From contig CAMLGR010000056.1 of assembly GCA_946479615.1 (NCBI GenBank), positions 1 through 25,544 of the forward strand: a stretch of 25,544 nt of DNA, in the 5' to 3' direction. Every line of letters starts with the position of its first letter. Position 1 is the stretch's first letter. The translations under genes and the position numbers were made by a program. Shown piece after piece: positions 15,477-24,175 of the stretch. Below the pieces are notes generated by a model that ran no database searches, was not told the origin of the DNA, and saw nothing but the letters and a program-made list of their open reading frames with translations. The stretch comes from an uncultured Bacteroidota bacterium (GTDB lineage: Bacteria; Bacteroidota; Bacteroidia; Chitinophagales; Chitinophagaceae).

Positions 15477-16433
15477 TTACTTGTTAAGTGTTGAAGTGTA
15501 TATTTTATAGTGTCCTTTTATAGTTGCTTCACCAGCATTTTGAAATATTACGTTAGCAATGCCGATCACATCAAAAGCCGCGATATAACTGTCTGCCATT
15601 TTTTTACTACTTACTACTACCAGCGGCAGCTTTTTATCTTTCAATTCTTTTACTTCAGTGCCGATCAGCAAACCACTCAGATAATAATAATTTTCTTTCT
15701 TCCTGGTTTTACCCAACAGGTGATTGCTCCTCACAAGAAAAGAACTGTGCAGGATATTGCTGTGAAGACTATCCTGCACTCCTTTTTTGAAATGCATGAA
15801 AAACTCTTCGTGTTCATTTTCCCCGGGCTCTTCCACATCGGCCGCAAGGATACTTCTCCCTGATAATAAGCCAAAGAATTCACCGGTCATATAGGTTTTG
15901 CAATCCACCGCATATCCATTCTTCACTGTTATATGTTTTGAATGAGTGCCGGGAAATATAAAAATCTGCTCATCACGGGAGTTGATATCGCAACCGATCA
16001 ATTGTGTTTCTTCTCCACGCATGATATCGTCATTGGTCCTGGCACCCGAAATAAGAAGGATTGGATGATCAAATATTTCCGTAGCTTCTATTCTTTTAAC
16101 CAGCAGATCATTCCCCTCTGTATGAATCGGCAACGGCTGATAAGGCAACTCGATGATACCTATACGGGAAGAAGCCATTCCCGAAATAACAAGCGGAATG
16201 GTTTTGAGCGATTCTTTTACCTGCGCTTCTATTGTTTGAATTTGTGTAGAAAGAAAAGATTGAAAGAACCGAACGCGTTCAGCAGCCGGTCTTCCGCTTT
16301 GTGACCAGGTTTGAAAGAAAGAAGAAATACCTTCTGCACCGGTTGTTTCTGCCAGCACCTGCAGGTTGTCTGCATTGACCAGCCGTAACCGGAAAGAAGA
16401 AGTACCCCAATCGCAACTTAAGAATTTTGACAT
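15477..16433 (-). CDS. dgoK: 2-dehydro-3-deoxygalactonokinase
   Basis: This kinase phosphorylates 2-dehydro-3-deoxy-D-galactonate (KDGal) to its 6-phosphate with ATP, the second step of galactonate breakdown, in the cytoplasm. From the chosen start (ATG at 16431-16433, MSKFLSCDWGTSSFRLRL) the protein has 318 residues, close to known DgoK. Motifs seen are the phosphate-binding DWGTSSFR, DDIMRGEETQL, IFIFPGTHSKH and TYMTGEFFGLLSGRS, all typical of the family. The frame extends further upstream to a TTG at 16499, but that would overlap the transporter gene; the internal ATG gives a 5-nt gap and starts exactly at the family N-terminus. It is encoded between the transporter and the TIM-barrel gene. 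Confidence 0.93.
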   Translation of the reverse strand: MSKFLSCDWGTSSFRLRLVNADNLQVLAETTGAEGISSFFQTWSQSGRPAAERVRFFQSFLSTQIQTIEAQVKESLKTIPLVISGMASSRIGIIELPYQPLPIHTEGNDLLVKRIEATEIFDHPILLISGARTNDDIMRGEETQLIGCDINSRDEQIFIFPGTHSKHITVKNGYAVDCKTYMTGEFFGLLSGRSILAADVEEPGENEHEEFFMHFKKGVQDSLHSNILHSSFLVRSNHLLGKTRKKENYYYLSGLLIGTEVKELKDKKLPLVVVSSKKMADSYIAAFDVIGIANVIFQNAGEATIKGHYKIYTSTLNK

Positions 16434-16438
16434 CCTGT

Positions 16439-17728
16439 TTACTTTACATCTTTGATTTCTACCCGTTCGATTTTCCCTACTAAAAAAACATAGCAACAAA
16501 TTCCCAGTACCGCCAGTGAACCAATAAAAATAAGTGCCGGTTCGAAGTTGCCATCCCTGACAAGATACCCAATGATAAAAGGTACGGAAACAGAAGAAAG
16601 GTTACCAATAAAATTAAAGGCACCGCCGGTGATCCCGATCAATTGTTTAGGCGCCAGCAAGGATACAAATACCCAGGTAATAGAAGCCATTCCATTTCCA
16701 AAGAAAGCAATCGCCATAAATAAGATGATCAGCCCCGGGCTATGTACATAATTAGCACCTATAATTGATACAGACAACAGCAACCCGATGATAATGGGCA
16801 TTTTCCTCGATATATCCGCACTGTATTTTTTCTTTGCTAAATAATCGGATAAAAAACCGGATAATAATATACCTGCAAACGCCGCTATAAACGGAACGGA
16901 TGCCAGGAATCCAGTTTTAATAAAATTCAAACCCCTGTATTTAACCAGGTATACCGGGAACCAGGTCAGGAAAAACCATAGCGAAGAAGTGATCGTAAAC
17001 TGCCCGATATAAATTCCCCATAATTTGCGATGCGAAAAAACCTCTTTCAGGTTCGTCCAATCAAATTTTGGTTGACCCACAACCGTTTCTTTCGCTTTCC
17101 GGTCTATTATCCCTCCTCCTTTTTCAATATGATCCAGTTCCGCCTGGCTGACTGAAGGATGCTGAAGAGGATCGCGATAAAATAAATACCAGATAACACC
17201 CCATCCAATACCCGCCAGACCCGTTATCACAAATAATCCTCTCCAGTCCAAATAATATTGAATGGTTGTCATCAGCGGCGTTAGTATCGCCAACCCGATA
17301 TACTGACCCGAGGTATAAACTGCGATCGCCGATGCTCTTTCATTATCAGGGAACCATCCCGTGACAACACGGTTATTGATAGGATAAGCCGGCGCTTCAA
17401 AAGCGCCCACCGCTAACCGCAATCCCAACAACATCGCAAATCCATTGGCGATTCCCTGCAGGATGGTGACAATAGACCAGGTAATTAAACTAAATGCATA
17501 TAGTATCCGCGACCCGAACCGGTCTGTTAATAAACCACCGGGAATCTGCAATGCCACATAGGTCCAGCCAAAAGCTGAAAAGACAAGTCCGAGTTGTACC
17601 GATGAAAGATGAAATTCTTTTGTCAACGCATCTGCCGCTACCGAGATATTCGTACGGTCCATATAATTAATGACCACACTGATAAACAGGAAAGCGAGTA
17701 TGCGGTATCTTATATAAGAAGTTTTCAT
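16439..17728 (-). CDS. MFS transporter, D-galactonate/hexuronate type (DgoT/ExuT-like)
   Basis: This is an inner-membrane sugar-acid/proton symporter of the anion:cation symporter branch of MFS, about 429 residues with roughly 12 hydrophobic segments. The first segment ends INYMDRTNISVA, the hallmark of this branch. GGLLTDRFGSR is the MFS loop 2-3 motif, and EAPAYPINNRVVTGWFP is characteristic of hexuronate/galactonate carriers. A hydrophilic central loop lies near residues 200-240. I chose ATG 17726-17728 over the TTG at 17752, since family members begin near this point. The next gene, dgoK, starts 5 nt later, which supports galactonate as the substrate; glucarate or hexuronate remain possible. 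Confidence 0.88.
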   Translation of the reverse strand: MKTSYIRYRILAFLFISVVINYMDRTNISVAADALTKEFHLSSVQLGLVFSAFGWTYVALQIPGGLLTDRFGSRILYAFSLITWSIVTILQGIANGFAMLLGLRLAVGAFEAPAYPINNRVVTGWFPDNERASAIAVYTSGQYIGLAILTPLMTTIQYYLDWRGLFVITGLAGIGWGVIWYLFYRDPLQHPSVSQAELDHIEKGGGIIDRKAKETVVGQPKFDWTNLKEVFSHRKLWGIYIGQFTITSSLWFFLTWFPVYLVKYRGLNFIKTGFLASVPFIAAFAGILLSGFLSDYLAKKKYSADISRKMPIIIGLLLSVSIIGANYVHSPGLIILFMAIAFFGNGMASITWVFVSLLAPKQLIGITGGAFNFIGNLSSVSVPFIIGYLVRDGNFEPALIFIGSLAVLGICCYVFLVGKIERVEIKDVK

Positions 17729-17755
17729 TCCTATAGGCGATTGTGTTATCAAAGA

Positions 17756-17850
17756 GAAGAATTAAGAGTTATGAATGATGAATTGCGTTCATATAGTTAT
17801 AAAAATATTTTATTCCACGATTCATCATTCATAATTCATCATTCCTAATT
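17756..17850. repeat. Dispersed AT-rich palindromic repeat, copy 3 (diverged, core on plus strand)
   Basis: The gap between the SUMF1-like gene and the MFS gene contains arms of the same type as at 9123 and 11331 (AATTAAGAGTTATGAATGATG on the left with one base beyond, and GATTCATCATTCATAATTC on the right). The core at about 17780-17822 keeps GAATTG, ATATAGTT, ATATTTT and TTC in the same order as copies 1 and 2 but is otherwise changed. Confidence 0.6.
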
Positions 17851-17855
17851 TATAA

Positions 17856-18827
17856 TCAGATCACTGATAATGCTATCCTGAATCCCCTGTAAGCGCTTTT
17901 CTCCGGTGCCGGATTGGAAGCGCGGTTAGCCGATCGCTCATCATTGGGACCACTACCCCAACTACCGCCACGATCCACTCTTTTACTTCCTGTTGAAGGA
18001 CCAGCAGGATCAATCAGCTTGCCACCGGGATAAGGGCCATACCAGTCAAGGCACCACTCCCATAAATTTCCCGGCATATCCTGCAATCCCCATGCATTGG
18101 GCAATTTTTCACCGGCATTGCGCGGGCCTGCTTTCCCCAATCGTTTACCTGAATAACCATTAGCGCTGTTGCCATTGTACCAGCCGATATTATCAAGTAC
18201 ACCATAAACAGGATTCACATTACCGGCGCGGCAGGCATATTCCCATTGGGCTTCTGTAGGCAATGTATATCGATATCCTTTTGGCAGGCGACCGGCAGCT
18301 TCCTCTTGCGTGTTCAGTTTATTACAGAATTGCATGGCATCATTCCAACTGACAAAATACATGGGAAGACTATCGTTCTCATTCGCCATGATCTTATCCG
18401 GATCATTGGGGTTGAACCGCATAAAATCACGAAGGGTCTGTTTGGTTCCTCCAAAATCATAGACATTATCATCATGGAGCATATCGATGACCTGTTGACG
18501 AAGAGAAAGACCGGTAACAGCTTTCCATTGACCAACGGTGACTTCTGTTTTACCCAGCCAATAGCCTTTGGTAAGTGTGACTTCTGTCTGCGGGCCTTCA
18601 TCAGCTTTGCGTCCTGTTTCGGTGGAAGGACTGCCCATGATAAATGTACCGGCTGGCACCCACATCAATGGAAGTGATACAGCAGAAGATAAAGAAAGGT
18701 TCCATGATCTCCCATTTACAGGATAATCCGATGTTGATTGCTTTGACCGGGAAGTGCTGCAGCCATAGATAAAGATGGCCAGGAAGAATGATGCAGCTAT
18801 AGTTGCTGCAACTATTTGTTTTTTCAT
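17856..18827 (-). CDS. SUMF1/FGE-domain lipoprotein lacking the catalytic cysteines
   Basis: This is a 323-residue lipoprotein: hydrophobic segment 7-21, then IYGC with Cys23 as the likely lipidated residue. From about residue 54 it is a formylglycine-generating-enzyme-like (SUMF1) domain: MWVPAGTFIMGSP, YWLGKTEVTVGQWK, LPMYFVSWNDAMQFCNKLN, YTLPTEAQWEYACRAG, NAWGLQDMPGNLWEWCLDWY, and the ending AYRGFRIALSVI. True aerobic FGE carries two cysteines just after RGGSW; here the stretch reads RGGSWGSGPNDERSANR with none, and no sulfatase gene is in the window. A binding or structural role at the cell surface is therefore more likely than sulfatase activation. It is separated from its neighbours by gaps of about 90-130 nt with palindromes. 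Confidence 0.85.
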   Translation of the reverse strand: MKKQIVAATIAASFFLAIFIYGCSTSRSKQSTSDYPVNGRSWNLSLSSAVSLPLMWVPAGTFIMGSPSTETGRKADEGPQTEVTLTKGYWLGKTEVTVGQWKAVTGLSLRQQVIDMLHDDNVYDFGGTKQTLRDFMRFNPNDPDKIMANENDSLPMYFVSWNDAMQFCNKLNTQEEAAGRLPKGYRYTLPTEAQWEYACRAGNVNPVYGVLDNIGWYNGNSANGYSGKRLGKAGPRNAGEKLPNAWGLQDMPGNLWEWCLDWYGPYPGGKLIDPAGPSTGSKRVDRGGSWGSGPNDERSANRASNPAPEKSAYRGFRIALSVI

Positions 18828-18853
18828 ATGCTAATCGTTGTCGCTATATTTTT

Positions 18854-18901
18854 TGCCACGGATGCACGGAATTATTTGAATCGATCTGTGTATCCGTGGC
18901 A
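18854..18901. repeat. Palindrome of CCACGGATGCAC type, copy 1
   Basis: The arms TGCCACGGATGCACGGA (18854-18870) and TCTGTGTATCCGTGGCA (18885-18901) pair over 17 positions with two G-T type mismatches around a 14-nt loop. It lies between dgoD and the SUMF1-like gene. A related, weaker copy is at 24098-24137. On the plus strand four T follow; in the direction of transcription no T-run follows, so terminator function is doubtful. Confidence 0.75.
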
Positions 18902-18917
18902 TTTTCTGAAACTTAAT

Positions 18918-20066
18918 TTACCATTCTGCTACACTACCGTCATCATGTCTCCACAACGGATTTTTCCAGTTGTGACCAATAGCAGCCATTTTTCTTACCT
19001 GCTCCTCGTTGATCTCAATTCCCAATCCCGGCCCCGCAGGAATTTTTACATATCCCGCTTCATAATTGAAGACTGATTTATCCTTTAAATAATCCAGCAG
19101 ATCGCTTTCTTTATTATAATGAATACCCAGACTTTGTTCCTGTATAAATGCATTATGACAGGTGGCATCTACCTGCAAGCAAGCCGCCAATGCAATCGGG
19201 CCTAAAGGACAATGTGGCGCAACCGCTACATCGAATGCCTCGGCCATGGAAAATATTTTCTTGCATTCGGTAATACCACCGGCATGCGAAAGATCGGGTT
19301 GAATGATATCTGCATATCCATCGACCAGTAAATTCTTGAATTGCCAGCGCGAAAACATCCTCTCCCCCGTAGCGATCGGGATAGATACATGCTGAGCGAT
19401 CTCACGCAACGCTTCGTTATTCTCCGGAAGAACCGGTTCTTCAATAAACATCGGGTGAAATGGTTCCAGTTCTTTCGCCAGTATCTTTGCCATCGGTTTG
19501 TGTACGCGACCATGAAAATCGACGCCGATACCAATGGACGCTCCCACTGCTTCGCGAACAGTGGCGACCCGCTGAACAGCCTGCGTGATCTTATCATACG
19601 AATCTACGTATTGCAATTCTTCCGTCGCATTCATCTTAACAGCCATAAAACCTTTTGCCACCATTTCTTTGGCCGCAGCGCCTGTTTCGGATGGCCGGTC
19701 ACCACCGATCCATGAATACACTTTAATGCTGTCCCTGCATTTGCCGCCGAGTAACTGGTAGACCGGTGCGTTATAGAATTTTCCTTTGATATCCCAGAGG
19801 GCCTGGTCAATACCGGCGATAGCGCTCATCAGTATCGGGCCACCGCGATAAAAACCTCCGCGGTACATCGTGTTCCAGTGATCCTCGATATCCATAGGAT
19901 CTTTGCCGGTCAATGATTGCATCAATTCTTCGACGGCTGTTTTCACGGTAGCCGCCTTTCCTTCAATTACCGGTTCACCCCAACCGGTAATACCTTCGTC
20001 TGTCTCTATCTTTAAAAAAAGCCATCGCGGCGGCACGGTAAAGAGTTCATAGCTTTTGATCTTCAT
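18918..20066 (-). CDS. dgoD: D-galactonate dehydratase
   Basis: This enzyme dehydrates D-galactonate to 2-dehydro-3-deoxy-D-galactonate in the cytoplasm. The 382-residue protein is a mandelate-racemase-type enolase superfamily member and agrees closely with E. coli DgoD throughout: [75 protein letters not shown], and the ending [11 protein letters not shown]. Metal ligands Asp183, Glu209 and Glu235 and catalytic His185 and His285 are present at the same numbers as in E. coli as I recall them. The whole catalytic set is intact, so the assignment is firm. It starts 6 nt after the aldolase gene, forming a pair with it. Confidence 0.96.
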   Translation of the reverse strand: MKIKSYELFTVPPRWLFLKIETDEGITGWGEPVIEGKAATVKTAVEELMQSLTGKDPMDIEDHWNTMYRGGFYRGGPILMSAIAGIDQALWDIKGKFYNAPVYQLLGGKCRDSIKVYSWIGGDRPSETGAAAKEMVAKGFMAVKMNATEELQYVDSYDKITQAVQRVATVREAVGASIGIGVDFHGRVHKPMAKILAKELEPFHPMFIEEPVLPENNEALREIAQHVSIPIATGERMFSRWQFKNLLVDGYADIIQPDLSHAGGITECKKIFSMAEAFDVAVAPHCPLGPIALAACLQVDATCHNAFIQEQSLGIHYNKESDLLDYLKDKSVFNYEAGYVKIPAGPGLGIEINEEQVRKMAAIGHNWKNPLWRHDDGSVAEW

Positions 20067-20072
20067 AACAAA

Positions 20073-20705
20073 TCAATTATTGGTTGATACTGCTTTGACA
20101 AATTCGGCTGCTGTACGGGCCAGTTGCGCGAGGTATTGATCATTGATTTCTTTTTTGGTATCCACCAATGCACTACCGATCCCTGCGGCTATAGCGCCCG
20201 CATCAAGGAATGCGCGGACATTCTGCAGGTTTACACCCCCGGTTGGCATCAGCGGAATATGCGGCAACGGCCCACGGATATCTTTTATATAGTTAACCCC
20301 TACAGAAGCCGGGAATATCTTGACAATATCAGCTCCGTTTTGATAAGCCGTTACTATCTCGGTAGGTGTAAAGGCCCCGGGAATGCTTATACTATTTCGT
20401 TGTTTGGTTGCCTTGATCGTTGCGATATCCAGTGAAGGAGAAATAATGAACCTGGCACCTGCATCGATCGCTGCGTTCGCGGTAGCTGCATCGAGAACAG
20501 TACCGGCTCCTATCCATAATTTATTATCCATGCGATGCGACAATTCACGGATCGATGATAACGCATCGGGCGAATTGAGTGTGATCTCGAGTAAGCGGAT
20601 CCCTCCCTCATATAAAGCGCCGGCGATCTTCAGTACATCAGCAGGCTGCGCTCCCCGCAAAATGGCTACAATTTTATGTTCCCTGATTGTTGATACGACC
20701 GGCAT
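20073..20705 (-). CDS. dgoA: 2-dehydro-3-deoxy-6-phosphogalactonate aldolase (KDPG/KDPGal aldolase family)
   Basis: This 210-residue class I aldolase cleaves KDPGal (or KDPG) to pyruvate and glyceraldehyde 3-phosphate. The start KIVAILRG (11-18), LLEITLNSPDAL with Glu40, WIGAGTVLDAATANAAIDAG (64-83), FIISPSLD, and ADIVKIFPAS with the Schiff-base Lys129 are the family landmarks; MPTGGVN carries the phosphate-binding glycines. Sequence alone does not separate KDPG from KDPGal aldolase. The 6-nt spacing to dgoD and the presence of dgoK favour the galactonate role. Upstream of its ATG are 97 nt without a gene, where a promoter could lie, though I see no clear one. Confidence 0.88.
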   Translation of the reverse strand: MPVVSTIREHKIVAILRGAQPADVLKIAGALYEGGIRLLEITLNSPDALSSIRELSHRMDNKLWIGAGTVLDAATANAAIDAGARFIISPSLDIATIKATKQRNSISIPGAFTPTEIVTAYQNGADIVKIFPASVGVNYIKDIRGPLPHIPLMPTGGVNLQNVRAFLDAGAIAAGIGSALVDTKKEINDQYLAQLARTAAEFVKAVSTNN

Positions 20706-20802
20706 GGCTTTAATATAGGTAATAAAGTTAATTGTTAGCAGTTGGCAGCCGCATTCATTTATTTGAGATTCCTGTACTAATTTACTTTACTCCTGTCATT
20801 CG

Positions 20803-21702
20803 CTAGTACCTGCATTTCGAATTATCTGCTTTCATGAAATAGGTCTTATAATTTTTCGCCTTCGGATCCATACAACCCACCAGGTCGAGTATTTCTATGT
20901 TTTTAAAATCAACCGGGTGGCTTTCCGCCTGCAATGCAATAAATCCTTCTGTTAAAGGAGTATTCGCTTTACTGATCCAATAGTCTGCATTATCGACATG
21001 GCCCGCTTTCCAGTCATGATCCGTTCCCACAAAACCTCCGCCGATCTGTGGTTTCTCATAAGTCAATACCGTATCGCCTTCCACGATATGTTTGATAACA
21101 GAATCACCCAGTACCAATACGGTTACATTCACCCATTGATCGCCATTATATGTTTTGGAAGTGGAATTGATACAATGTTCCGGTCTTAACATGTTATACA
21201 TATGCACCTGTGTACCCGGCGTACATACATTGCCGGTAGGACGTTCACCGGCATTGAGACCACCCAATAACTGCACTTCGAGTGAAACCGGGAAGTCCTG
21301 GTCAATGGTAAGACTTTGCGCCGATTGCGAATGGATCATCACACCACTGTTCCGTACATTCCAGGTAGCGCCACCGGGTGTTTGATTGCCGGTAAACCGG
21401 TACTGGAAACGCAGGATATAATAGGAATACGGTTTTTGATAATACAGGTGCCCGTATTTATCATCGAAGGTCTTATACTGGTCATAGGAAACACGCAGCA
21501 TCCCGTTCTCCACGCGGAATGTATTCTTATAATTATCATTGACCTTATGCCCGGCGATCTTTATATCCCAGCCTGTAAGGTCCTTTCCATTAAATAAGGA
21601 CACCCATTCTTCTTTACCTGCATTTTTTTGTGCCTGTAATTGCGGCATTATCAATAATAACAGGAGACAATAACCGATCGTACTACTGATTCTTTTATAC
21701 AT
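20803..21702 (-). CDS. Secreted DUF1080 protein (3-keto-disaccharide hydrolase family)
   Basis: This 299-residue protein has a Sec signal peptide (about 1-24, ending LQAQ). The DUF1080 lectin-like jelly-roll domain starts EEWVSLFNGKDLTGWDIK (about 31-48) and continues with FRVENGMLRVSYDQ, NSGVMIHSQSAQ, PVSLEVQLLGG and the ending TEGFIALQAESHPVDFKNIE. This family has been described as 3-keto-disaccharide/3-keto-glucoside hydrolases, and it is common in Bacteroidota and Planctomycetota sugar clusters. A short C-terminal tail follows (residues about 276-299: GCMDPKAKNYKTYFMKADNS, then KCRY) with two cysteines. It is encoded 10 nt after the GH2 gene, so both are likely made and exported together. 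The exact substrate is unknown. Confidence 0.83.
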   Translation of the reverse strand: MYKRISSTIGYCLLLLLIMPQLQAQKNAGKEEWVSLFNGKDLTGWDIKIAGHKVNDNYKNTFRVENGMLRVSYDQYKTFDDKYGHLYYQKPYSYYILRFQYRFTGNQTPGGATWNVRNSGVMIHSQSAQSLTIDQDFPVSLEVQLLGGLNAGERPTGNVCTPGTQVHMYNMLRPEHCINSTSKTYNGDQWVNVTVLVLGDSVIKHIVEGDTVLTYEKPQIGGGFVGTDHDWKAGHVDNADYWISKANTPLTEGFIALQAESHPVDFKNIEILDLVGCMDPKAKNYKTYFMKADNSKCRY

Positions 21703-21712
21703 AAGATGAAGT

Positions 21713-24070
21713 TTATTTTGAGTTCAGGATCAAAGTTGTATTGCGTAATCCATTTCCGCTGGCTGTTACCGTTATCTTACCAGGCTTTGAGCCGGCTTTT
21801 AAAAGAACGGTGGAGATGCCCGCTTCTGCTGCACGGGAGGAAGGACCTGTGATAGTTGCATCACCGGTAACGGCAAAATCGATCAGTTCACTGGAGTTAT
21901 TGACAATGTTCCCGTTTTTATCAATGACGGAAGCATAGACAAATACAATATCATTCTGACCTGCCTTGAGTTCTTTCCCGCTGTAATCAACATCGAGTTT
22001 TATTGCCGCCGCTTCTCCTGCCGTGGCAATTTGTTGGGTGACTACTTTTTTATTATTGATGTAACCGGTCGCTACCAGTGTTCCCGGCTGGAAAGTTCCC
22101 ATTGCGAATGTAAAAGGAGGATGTTTGAGATTGGTGGAATTGGCATCTTTATCAGGATGCTGCCGCGCGATCAGTTTTCCATTTAACCGCAGTTCCACTT
22201 CCTCGCAATTGCTATACACTTTTACATTGGGATCCGATCCTGCCTGCCAGAAATTGGCGATATAGATCATGGATTTGTTAAATGTATTGCCGGCAGTCAG
22301 TACCGGGTCTACCTGGCTCTGGTAAAAATAGAAAGAGAATTTAGGCAGGCGCACCATATCCATGATGCCTGATGATTCGATATCTTCTGCATAGCCCCGG
22401 TTGTAATCAAACATCAGCCAGTTGGCATCACCGAGATCATGTCCGTATAAATTATCATTGTGCGATTCCTGGTAATTCAGCGCCTGTTGCAATAAACGTT
22501 TTTCACCCCATCCCCGTAATTGGCGCGATGTTCTTTCTTCTGCTTTGAGATCGTTGAAATCGGTTTGATTGAATCCTGCATTTTGCGCATAATATTCCCA
22601 GTCGCCATACTCGGCTGTCAGCAGCGCCATAGGCTTATCATATTTTTTCCAGTAATCAGGCGCTTTGCCATGCTGGCGCGCCGGGAGAAATACATCATAC
22701 ACCGTATTGCGCCAGCCCGCTGAATAGATGCCGGCAAAAGAAAGTTCTTCATGAACGATCGCATGCGCTTTTTCCATGTATTCTTTTTTCATCCCGGATT
22801 CATTCAGCGATGCTTCCCATAAAACAATGGAAGCATGATGGCGGTCGCGGTGAATCATATCATGTATATCCTGGAAACTATTGTGCTGGAAACTATCATT
22901 ACCTGCAAACTGCCAGCCGGGGATGGCATCCATGACCATGATACCGAGTTCGTCGCAGGCATCGAGATAAGCAGGTGATTGCGGGTAATGGGAAGATCGG
23001 ACAAAATTAAATCCTGCCTGTTTGATCTTCCAGGCATCGCGGTATTGCGCATTATCCGAAAGTGCATTGCCGATATAGGGATAATCCTGGTGACGGTTGG
23101 TGCCTCGTATTTTTATTTTTGTATCGTTAAGATAAAAGGTGTTCCCTTCGATCCTGACCACTTTTATACCTGAACGGCTTTTTTCGGTATCGGTTATTTT
23201 ACCATCCTGCAATACAGCCACGCTTAAATTATATAAATAAGGAGAGGCCGGCGACCATAATTTCGGAGAAACGATCTTCAGTGTCTGGGTAAATGTTTTT
23301 GCATCATTTCCCGCTATCGCTTCTTTGCCGGAGACTGATTGCGCTACGATCTTGCCGGTCTTATCGGTCAGGATCGTTTTCACCTGTGCATTTTTAACAG
23401 CCGCAAAATCATTATTGACCTGGGTCCTGATAACCAGCGTAGCTGATTTATCACTTACATTTTCATAATGCGCAAAAACACCGCCGCCTGCTACAGTGTT
23501 GGCAGTAACTGCATCGGAGATATAGAGTTTATCTTTGGTGATCATCCATACATTCCGGTAAATGCCGCTGTAATAATTAAAGTCGAGACTTTTCAACGGT
23601 TTGCCGGGAGGGATCAGCGGATTGTCTTTATTACTCAATAAAACAAGAATGCTGTTCTCTGCACCGGTTATCAATTTATCGGACACATCGATATAAAAAG
23701 GAAGATAACCGCCGAGGTGCCGTGTAATCTGTTGCCCATTCAGGTAGACAGTGGCATCCTGCATAGCTGCTTCAAATTGCAGGGCGATATGTTTTCCTTT
23801 CACAGCAGCCGGGACAGTAAAGAATTTTCTATACAAACAAAAGCCCTGCCACTGCTGGGCTTTCTTTTCGACAGGTTCGATATTCGCCGTATGAGGCAGC
23901 GAAATCTTCTCCCACGGGATATTGCTGTTCTTTTCCAGTAAACGGGCGGAAAAAACAGTGTCGATGTCTTTTACAAATTCCCAATCATTGTTAAATAATT
24001 TCTTTTGCTGCGCATTAGTAACAATTCCGATCGTAGAACAAACTAAAAAAATTAAAAATCTTGATATCAT
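21713..24070 (-). CDS. Secreted glycoside hydrolase family 2 protein (beta-galactosidase-like)
   Basis: This is a 785-residue exported enzyme with a signal peptide at 1-20 (ending TNAQ). The domain order is a sugar-binding jelly roll (about 25-180, with WQGFCLYRKFF, ATVYLNGQQI and NYYSGIYRNVW), an Ig-like domain (about 185-300), a TIM barrel (about 306-600, starting FYLNDTKIKIRGTNRHQDYP), then C-terminal Ig-like domains including a DUF4982-like part and an invasin/Big-like end. The likely acid/base is Glu424 in LWEASLNES, and the likely nucleophile is Glu487 in LTAEYGDW. The surrounding galactonate genes argue for beta-galactosidase activity, but GH2 also includes glucuronidases, mannosidases and arabinosidases. 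It may use a galactose-containing glycan or glycoside and heads the pair with DUF1080. Confidence 0.87.
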   Translation of the reverse strand: MISRFLIFLVCSTIGIVTNAQQKKLFNNDWEFVKDIDTVFSARLLEKNSNIPWEKISLPHTANIEPVEKKAQQWQGFCLYRKFFTVPAAVKGKHIALQFEAAMQDATVYLNGQQITRHLGGYLPFYIDVSDKLITGAENSILVLLSNKDNPLIPPGKPLKSLDFNYYSGIYRNVWMITKDKLYISDAVTANTVAGGGVFAHYENVSDKSATLVIRTQVNNDFAAVKNAQVKTILTDKTGKIVAQSVSGKEAIAGNDAKTFTQTLKIVSPKLWSPASPYLYNLSVAVLQDGKITDTEKSRSGIKVVRIEGNTFYLNDTKIKIRGTNRHQDYPYIGNALSDNAQYRDAWKIKQAGFNFVRSSHYPQSPAYLDACDELGIMVMDAIPGWQFAGNDSFQHNSFQDIHDMIHRDRHHASIVLWEASLNESGMKKEYMEKAHAIVHEELSFAGIYSAGWRNTVYDVFLPARQHGKAPDYWKKYDKPMALLTAEYGDWEYYAQNAGFNQTDFNDLKAEERTSRQLRGWGEKRLLQQALNYQESHNDNLYGHDLGDANWLMFDYNRGYAEDIESSGIMDMVRLPKFSFYFYQSQVDPVLTAGNTFNKSMIYIANFWQAGSDPNVKVYSNCEEVELRLNGKLIARQHPDKDANSTNLKHPPFTFAMGTFQPGTLVATGYINNKKVVTQQIATAGEAAAIKLDVDYSGKELKAGQNDIVFVYASVIDKNGNIVNNSSELIDFAVTGDATITGPSSRAAEAGISTVLLKAGSKPGKITVTASGNGLRNTTLILNSK

Positions 24071-24097
24071 CAGATAAGGCTTAGGTTTTAAAATGGT

Positions 24098-24137
24098 ATT
24101 GCCACTGATGCACAGATCCGTGTATCCGCAGCAATAT
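24098..24137. repeat. Palindrome of CCACGGATGCAC type, copy 2 (degenerate)
   Basis: The left arm ATTGCCACTGATGCACAGA begins at 24098 and the right arm CGTGTATCCGCAGCAAT ends at 24137. About 12 of 17 positions pair. The left arm is close to the arm at 18854-18870, so both belong to one family. It lies in the 105-nt gap upstream of the GH2 gene. Confidence 0.55.
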
Positions 24138-24175
24138 TCTTATACTAATTGAAATTCATTTTTATTTTACAGTAC

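Noticed and set aside
16434..16499. N-terminal extension of dgoK from a TTG
   Set aside because: The extension overlaps the transporter gene and adds residues unlike the family; the internal ATG gives the standard N-terminus and a 5-nt gap.
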